Shown here: piece after piece, positions 57,019 to 64,000 of the stretch
How the letters are laid out: every line of letters begins with the position of its first letter
Numbering within the stretch: position 1 is the stretch's first letter
Assembly (NCBI RefSeq): GCF_901000735.1
Contig: NC_081551.1
Span: 7,243,420-7,307,419, forward strand
Direction: 5' to 3'
DNA length: 64,000 nt
Source of the DNA: Corylus avellana
Taxonomy: Eukaryota > Streptophyta > Magnoliopsida > Fagales > Betulaceae
The notes under the pieces: model-generated
The model's input: the letters and a program-made list of their open reading frames with translations, nothing else
Databases searched by the model: none
Told to the model about the DNA's origin: nothing
Position numbers and translations under genes: made by a program

Positions 57019-57316
57019 CACTACAAGAAAAAGGGTCTTTAGCGACCAAACAATTAGGGTGACTAATGAGGGGTCATTAGAGGCGACTTTTCGGGTCGCC
57101 GCTAATAGTGGATGCTAAATACCAAAAAAACAAAAAAAAAAAAAATTGGTATTTAGCAGCGACCTAAATAGCGGCGACAAAATGTCGCCGCTATTGAGAC
57201 ACATCAGCGGCGACCCTCAGGGGTCGCCACTGTTAACCCCTCATTAGCGGCGAATTCGGAATCAGCAGCGACACAATTTCGCCGCTATTGAGTGCCAAAC
57301 AGCGGCGACACCTAGT
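57019..57316. mobile_element. CACTA-type element end, third family member
   Basis: Starts CACTACAAGAAAAAGGGTC, with many GCGGCGAC/GTCGCCGC motifs and a palindromic TTGGTATTTAGC core near 57148. The opposite terminus is not found. Confidence 0.75.
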
Positions 57317-58340
57317 TCTAAAACTGTTATCCTATGTTAGAAATATCTAGTAATAATTTACTACAAAGAAGGTATGAAACATTATGCCACAATGACTATT
57401 GCACTTCTTTTATCTTGAATTTAGCCATGGATAACGCAGATTCATGACTGATTAAGATGAAATCTTTCTCTATTGATTATCCGTTTACATTATTTATCTG
57501 CTTCAAATCCTTCCATGCCAAATGTATAGTGATAGAGATCGACTACAGTTGTGCCAATAATACTCACTACAATATATTCATCACACAGATTGTAAAGAAG
57601 CAAATCAAGCTAATCTACTTCGTTTGGCGCAACATAGAAGACTTCGATAGCAACAACTTGTGCAAATATCTGAGAATTTCGATAAAACAAACTTGCTTGA
57701 TGTTTGGAGTTTTGGCATGGTATATGAGGGTCTTCAAATTGCAACATCAAGGACCACTCAGAATTTTCAAAGCAGAAACCCAACACATGCGTGAACTTGT
57801 CGTGATAATCTTGTAAATAGTTGTTGTCAACTTGTCTTACTCAGAAAAGAAAACAGTTTTGTTTCCATATTCCCTTAGAAAATGATTTTGAGGTCAAGAA
57901 TTAGAAAACGAGTACTCGGGTAAGTAAGTAGAACCACGAAACTAAGGATAAGTAGGGTGATAATGACAAGGGTAAGGTATAGATGGGACGACCAATGTTG
58001 CCAAGGACCACCGGCCAGAAGTCTCTGAAGAAATTAATAATGCTAATGGAAATATAAAACAATAGTAGAATAAAATAAAATAAGAACAGAAAATTTTACA
58101 TTAAAAAATTAAAGCCTTAAGGGTTACATTATGCTTTTATTTACCAGGGAGTCGTATTCTGCAGAAAGACCTGCAAGAATATGTGAAACGAGCTCCAATT
58201 CTTTCAAAGATTCGTCGATGGCAGCCAAAATTTTTGGGCCTTATGAAAATAATCAAAAATAGAGAGACTGTTCTTCTTCATAGTTACTAATTGAAAGTGA
58301 AAATGTATGATGCGGGCTTTTGAGTCAAAAGCAAATACCT
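57317..58340. other. non-coding or unrecognised stretch
   Basis: Includes the second copy of the unidentified repeat (57625-57790). The plus-strand frame at 57457-57816 has no motif I recognise and no supporting similarity. Confidence 0.35.
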
Positions 58341-59508
58341 TGTGATGCCCCAAAATTACCAAAGAATGATACATCCAAAAAGCAACCGTTCACTTAAGCT
58401 TAGAAAACCTTTTATAACCCTCAAAGAAGTGTCTCATCCCTTAATCAAGCCCCCATTTGAAATTAGCCCTAAAAATCCAACCCTGACTCTCTGGCTCGAG
58501 TCGGCCAACATTCTGAATCCCTGCTATGACAAAACATGGCGATCGTTATATGCAATGCTAGGGGGATTACTAAAGAAATGACAGGTTCTAATCAAATACA
58601 TCTAACTAAAAGGTCACAAAATCCTATTTCTAAATTGGGCTCTGGTCGAACGTTCTGTCCAAGGAGCGCACGTTTTGTCTCGGGGTTAACGTTCGACCAA
58701 AATAGGCAGGGAATGTTCGGTCAGAGTAAAAAATGCAAAGTTAGGGCTTCTACCCTAAGATTACCATGTTACAAACTATAACCCAAACCCTAAACAAGTT
58801 CATACAAACATAGTAAAGCCTGATATACAAGAAAACCAAGGAAATCAATGAGCGCTTTCAAAACATTTGAAAATCACTTCTTTCTTTTAAGGGGAAAAAT
58901 GGCACACAAGTCATGGAAGCTTTAAAACATGAAAAAAACAAAGATAGTAACTAGATAACATAAAAGCTTGGTGAAGGTTGAAGAATTATCTTGAAGGTAG
59001 CAAAATCCCCCAAAACTCATGAAATTCTCCTCTCACTTTAGGGTTAGGGTTTCTGGTGTAAGGGAGGGTTGAGGGACGAAGGTGTGGTATTTATAAGGGT
59101 GGGGAGGCATGCTCTTCTCTGGAAAGGTGGAAAATAAGTTAAAAATGCTTTCAAGACTGTGACCTAACATTTGATACTAGGGGCGAACATTCGGTGTACT
59201 ATTATACAGTGGTTCTAGGGTTGCAGGTGGAACGTTTTGTCAATAAACATTGGTTCAAACTTTGATCAACGAATGTTCGTTGTGGTCCCCTGCCTAACGT
59301 TCACACTAAGGACATGGTTGAACGCTCAGTGTGGTCCCCTGCTGAATGTTCGGCCAGATAGCTAAGCTTGGAGTTTTAGGGCTAATTTCAAGTGAGGGCT
59401 TGTTTAAGGGTTAAGACACTCCTCTGGGAATTATAAAAAGGTTTTCTTAGGCTTAAGTAGAATGATTTGTTTTTGGATAATAAATCTTGGAAATTTGGGG
59501 GGATCACA
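58341..59508. mobile_element. long inverted-repeat element (1168 bp)
   Basis: Ends TGTGATGCCCC and GGGGGGATCACA. Similarity of the arms runs about 150-170 bp (58341-58480 against 59340-59508), including the shared TGAAATTAGCCCTAAAA block. The interior has repeated GAACGTTC-like motifs. Flanks AAATACCTT and ATTAACCTT (measured at the GTGAT edge) are only 6 of 9 alike, so a Mutator-type origin is possible, not shown. Confidence 0.75.
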
Positions 59509-59514
59509 TTAACC

Positions 59515-59719
59515 TTGCATTTTCCATCTCATTTTTCAATCCATTTTGTTTTATCTCTTCCAAGCCCTTCCATACTTAGTCGATCAAGTGATATCGTGCA
59601 CATGTTAGTAATTTAGACGTAACTTGGGCTACGAGCGTTGGAACCGCGTATAAGACCCCAATTCAAACGAAAAAAAAAAAAAAAAGAAAAATCAACAAAT
59701 AAGATTTTACAGGGCATCA
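59515..59719 (-). repeat. gypsy LTR fragment beside lectin kinase E
   Basis: On the minus strand it starts TGATGCCCTGTAAAATC and resembles the first about 200 bp of the LTR at 6871-6116. It meets gene-flank sequence homologous to 6872-6900. Confidence 0.7.
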
Positions 59720-59839
59720 ATCCCGAGAAAGGGCTGTACCAAATAAAAAGAAAATAGGCTAGAGTATATAATCATATATATATAAAAGCCGTGTTTTGTC
59801 ATAGAGAGTGCGTAGAATTGCGACACGTGTCCTCAACCG

Positions 59840-59991
59840 GTCCTAAATGAAGAAAACAAAAGCTTTTCAAATTCTCTATTTTCATCTTCTCTTATTTTAT
59901 GTTTATATCTTAATGTGAGACAATTAAAACGTATAGGTCTTATTTGTAATATATTTAATTGACTTAACGAAGAAAACAAAAGGTTTACAAA

Positions 59992-60025
<34 letters not shown>

Positions 60026-60170
60026 TTCTTTATTTTTCTTTTCATCTTCTCTTGCTTTCTCTTTATAGCTCAATGCGAGATAATTAAAACGTAGGGGTTT
60101 TATTTGGAATGCATTTAATTGATATCTTAATGGAGAAAACAAAAGGTTTCCAAATTTTCTCTTTCTCTCT
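59840..60170. repeat. tandem repeats of about 115-150 bp in the Helitron
   Basis: Three units each carry GAAAACAAAAG, a CT-rich run, a TCTTCTCTT-type block and GAGA(C/T)AATTAAAACGTA; the CT microsatellite length varies between units. Confidence 0.8.
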
Positions 60171-60239
60171 GTTTATTTTTCTCTTTTCCTCTGTTGCTTT
60201 CTATTTATATCTCAATGTTCCTTTATGAATTTCACGCTC

Positions 60240-61560
60240 AATTCAGGAAAAGACGAGAGGAAGGGAGAGTGAGAGTTTCCAATAGTTGTTTCTCAATGAA
60301 AAATTATACTACAGTTCTTTTATTTCTTTTCTTTTCTTTTCTTTTTTTCTTTTTGCTAGAACATTTATTTTCCATTATATTAATATTGTCATTTTATATG
60401 TTTATTTTTGGTGCTTATTTTCTTCCATTTTTGTTTTTGTCCCCTATTTTTTTTTTAAATTTTTTTTTTTCTGCTTTTACTTACTATTATTTATATCAAT
60501 CAATTCCGGAAAAAGACAAGAGAGAGAGGGAGAGAGAATTTCTATTCTTTTTTTCTCAATGAAAATTATACTACAATTATTTTCTTTCTTTATTTTTTTC
60601 TTCTTATAACAGTTATTTTCAATTTTTCAATCGTGTTTCTCAATGAAAAATTATACTACAGTTTTTTTTTTTCTTTGTTTTTTTTGTTTTGTTTTGCTAG
60701 AATAGTTATTTTCAATTATATTAATATTTTCATATTTTTGTTTTTTTTATTTTTTTATTTATTTTTTATCTTTATTTCCGGTGCTTATGCTCTTCCATTT
60801 TTTGATTTTGACCCTTACCTTCTTTTACTTTATATATATGTGAAGGATGGTTGAAAAAAAATATATTTATTTTTCATTATATTAGTATTGTCATTTTATA
60901 GGTTTTTTTATCTTTATTTTCATGCTTATGTTCTTCCATTTTTGTTTTTGTCCCTATATATATATATATATATATATTTTCTATTTTTTCTATTTTTTTT
61001 CTTTTACTTTCTATTTATATCAATCAATCCCCCAAAAAAACAAGAGAGAGAGAGAGAGAGAGAGATTCTATGAAAGTTTCTATTTGTTGTTTCTCAATGA
61101 AAAATTATACCACCGTTATTTTCTTTCTTTATATTTTTTTTCCTATAACAGTTCTTTTCAATTTTCCAATTGTTGTTTCTCAATGAAAAATTATACGACA
61201 GTTTTTTTTTTGTTGTTGCTAGGATAGTTATTTTCAATTATATTAATATTTTCGTTTTTTTATCTTTATTTCCGGTGCTTACGTTCTTCCATTTTTTTTT
61301 TACCCTTATTTTTTTTTCTAATTTATATATTATTTTTTATTCAAATGATTACTTTTCTTTTGTAAATTTTTCATTGAATTCAGGAAATAATAGTGAGAGA
61401 GTTTCTTTTCGTAGAAACTCAATTTTTCCAATATATTTTACACTCAATTTTCCGATCGTAGATTTTTTTTGTCTTTGTTTTCCTATGTCTTAAAATTAGT
61501 TTCATTTACTTTTATATAAGTAAAGGATGATAGAAAAAAAAAAAAAAATCTATTTGACAA
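60240..61560. repeat. tandem repeats of about 520-540 bp in the Helitron
   Basis: TCAATGAAAAATTATAC recurs near 60292, 60555 (variant), 60637, 61093 and 61178. The pairs 60555/61093 and 60637/61178 give a period near 540. GAGAGAGAGAG blocks precede each unit. A partial unit lies at 60240-60480. Confidence 0.75.
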
Positions 61561-62340
61561 AACCTTTTCTAATATTTGTGGATTTCATTGGAACTGAAAA
61601 AAATATATATAAAAAGAGTTCTTTTTTATTATATTAGTATTTTTCATTTGTTTACATTTTTTTTTTGTCCATAATTTCTATTCTAATTTATATATTATTT
61701 TTATTCAAATTTTATTAATTTTATTTAATACAAGTTACAAATTTTCTTTTGTAAATTTAATTGACTTTTGTTGTTCATTTTTGTTTTTAGGTGTTCCAAT
61801 ATTCCTGCCACTGTTTTTTATCTCTTTATTTTTTAAAAGAAAAATTAAACTACCAACATTCTTTTGTTTACAAAATTAGTAAACATAATTGTAATCATAT
61901 ATCAACATGCTCATTTATTTTAGAACACTTTTTTATTTTTGTCAGTGGTATCATTGTTGGAATAGAATGAACTTTTAGGAGTTAAACTTTCTCCTCACAA
62001 ACAATTTTTTTGAGAAGTGATATCATTGTTGGAATATAATGATTAATCAATCATTTTCTATAATTGATTAATCTAGGTTTTTATTTTGAATTTTTTTTCC
62101 TTTATATTTAATTTTAAACTATATATATGGAAACAAATATTTAACACGTTTCAATTTATAAAAACTAAAATTTATGAATTTTTAAATTTATTGGATATGT
62201 GGGTTTGTGCTGTTAAGTAAAACTATGATTTAAAATGATCTTATGAACATTTGTCATTTTTTGTAGCTAATTTGTTAATTAAGAGATGAAAATAAAATTT
62301 GTTATTGATAATCTTTTAAAGACTTTTTGACTTAATTATA
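61561..62340. other. AT-rich 3' half of the Helitron
   Basis: No gene or repeat array is recognised between the tandem repeats and the terminal hairpin. Confidence 0.5.
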
Positions 62341-62387
62341 TTAAAGAAAAAATAAAAACCCGAGGCGTAGTGCAGGCTCTAAGCTAG

Positions 62388-62521
62388 TACATATAGTTGT
62401 GCAAACATACAAATCTTTGTTGACATGATATGCATACACATGAATATGTTGATTGCTATAAAATTTGTAAAAAAAAAATAATAACAATAAAAGGAGAATC
62501 ATTTCATGAACAACATGGGAA
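62388..62521. other. 3' flank of lectin kinase E
   Basis: Homologous to the 3' flanks of A and C, with the conserved TTTGTTGACA and ATGCATACACAT blocks and the A-rich tract beside the stop codon. Confidence 0.7.
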
Positions 62522-64000
62522 TTAAACAACTGGAGATGGAGGGACAGGAATATCCATTGTCCCTTCCAACATCAAGATTACATTTTTCATTAAAGGACGC
62601 AAAGCTGGATCTTCTTGAATGCACCATAACCCCACTTTTACCATTCTTTCTAGAGTCACGAATTCCATGTTTTCATCTTCAACAAGCTTCTCCAATTCTC
62701 CAGCCATAAAGCAATCATAAACCCAACTAGAAAGAATCATCTCATCTGTTGCTTTCTCAAGCTCATTGTAAGAAAATGGTCGCAAAGTAAACTCTTCAAT
62801 CAATCCCAAATTTGTATTTTCTGACAGACTTCTATACCTGTAAACTTGATGTCTGTATCTGAACAGAGTATAGAGGGACAAAATGAAACAAAGGCTTGAA
62901 ATGGAACCCAAGGTTATGACAAGAATAAAAAATAGACCACTATTGCTTTCGGTCAACACTTTTTGACTAACGGTTTTTGGAGGCAGTAAGGGAATTAGCT
63001 AGAGGGATTGTGATATTTTCCCTAATCACCTTGAACAAAGCCGTAGCTGATATGTTTTTACTTACTCTACTATATGTAATTGGAAGTTTATATTTGGCGC
63101 AACTATCACCGGTGTATAATACTGCCGCACAATTACAATCTTCCAAGCAAGATATTCCGCAATCTTCCTTCTTCAATTGTACCACTGAGTAAGGATAATC
63201 ACTCCACTGCATGTTCTCAAAAGAAACAATGTTGTACATCATCGCTGGATCTTTACTGCGTCTGCAACCATTAATGTCATTGAAGTTCTTGTAGCAGCCG
63301 AGGAACCTATTGCTGGAGTTGACGAGAAATCAAATCCAGGAAAACAGTTGCATAGACCTTTGTTGCCCACGCCAGAGCAGTAACTGTTCAATCCACAGAA
63401 ACCGCCGACTTCACACTGGTTAGCAACGACGACCATTCCACCAACATACTTGAGCTATTATGGCTCTCAAAGTGGTGTAAATACAATCTAAAGATCCCAT
63501 CCGCATCAACTGTTGCGCGGTGGATAATAGTTCCATTTCTTGTGTCCGGATAATGGCTACTTGCCGAAATGCTGAATCATTATAATCATTTATTATGAAT
63601 ATACCGGAATCGCTTATTTATTCCAGAAGACCAGTAAGTTTCATATGGTATATCCAAGCTGTTTGCAGGGTAGGCAACAATGGTTCCATCCTCCGTAGAA
63701 GAAAGAGAAAATTTCCCACTCAATTGGCCTGACTTAGACACACTCGAAACCAATTTTGTTAGTTGGAGATCTACATACTGACCTCCTAATATGGTGTCAG
63801 TTGGAGAGTTAAAGCTTTGCCAGAGCTCATCTTCAATGTAATTAGTGTTGCCGTAGATAATAAAATTACCTGAATCAAACATCACAGCTGAAACTGCAGG
63901 TGAATCCGCGTTGCTGCGTGTCACGAGGACTGGTGGAGCTGCAGCAGTTTAAAGCAGCAGACCATCTTTGGCTAGTTCCAGTGTAGCTTTTTGGAGACAG
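62522..64000 (-). pseudogene. G-type lectin receptor-like kinase E, kinase core deleted
   Basis: The locus enters from the right edge. Lesions seen against A: an in-frame stop at 63949-63951; a deletion/rearrangement near 63565-63610; a one-base loss near 63423; a two-base gain near 63325; a frameshift near 62990; and a 630-bp deletion joining ELEKATD to EMILSSW at 62743-62749. That deletion removes P-loop, lysine, catalytic loop and DFG. The lectin, EGF-like and PAN-like segments remain recognisable (CEVGGFCGLNSYCSGVG, CGISCLEDCNCAAVLY), as do the membrane helix and C-terminal kinase tail ([17 protein letters not shown]). It is the most diverged member of the A/C subgroup. Confidence 0.92.

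Larger units (their letters stand above)
59772..62387 (+). mobile_element. non-autonomous Helitron (2616 bp)
   Basis: It starts TCATATATATATAAAAGCCG and ends GGCTCTAAGCTAG, inserted between A (59771) and T (62388) without target duplication. The 3' flanks of genes A and C carry the uninterrupted site (GTATAATACATATAG). A degenerate GC-rich hairpin (CCCGAGGCGTAGTGCAGG) precedes the CTAG end. There is no Rep/helicase gene. The interior is T-rich tandem repeats. Confidence 0.92.

Noticed and set aside
60194..61493. Several phenylalanine-rich plus-strand frames
   Set aside because: They are translations of T-rich tandem repeats inside the Helitron.

Overview
The window is nuclear DNA from a flowering plant, most likely a woody eudicot (the lineage is a guess). 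The evidence is intron-poor G-type lectin receptor-like kinase genes, plant lineages of Ty1/copia, Ty3/gypsy, CACTA, PIF/Harbinger, hAT, Mutator and Helitron elements, AT-rich spacers, and four scaffold gaps of exactly 100 N. There is no bacterial-style operon, CRISPR array or rRNA.

Layout. 1-6871: two decayed minus-strand Ty3/gypsy elements, one abutting or nested in the other, plus a 1.39-kb solo LTR with a perfect 5-bp target duplication. 7028-27321: four lectin receptor kinase loci, all on the minus strand, forming two copies of a two-gene unit (A+B, then C+D). A (7028-9415) is the only uninterrupted reading frame, but its catalytic loop reads HSN where its relatives read HCD. B and D each carry one nonsense codon. 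C carries the same HSN change and is split by a young 5.5-kb copia element. 27740-37020: repeated upstream flanks of these genes, loaded with MITEs, two hAT-type insertions, a Pack-MULE-like element and two near-perfect palindromes. 38037-39520: a 1.5-kb hAT derivative. 39835-56657: a SIRE-like copia derivative without pol, carrying a Harbinger element, a solo LTR and a CACTA element that holds exons of a phosphofructokinase gene. The part from 50122 to 55372 duplicates sequence found elsewhere in the window, and its copy edges fall on the gaps. 56658-62387: degenerate repeats and a 2.6-kb Helitron with exact ends. 62522-64000: a fifth lectin kinase locus (E), a pseudogene with its kinase core deleted.

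How it fits together. This is a tandem cluster of probable cell-surface immune receptors that is being duplicated and eroded by transposons. Every receptor locus visible here has lost its kinase reading frame or its catalytic aspartate. Lectin ectodomains of sister genes differ far more than their kinase domains. Paralogous copies serve as natural empty sites, which gives base-level boundaries for the Pack-MULE, Helitron, CACTA and one hAT insertion. All comparisons are by eye; percentages are hand counts.
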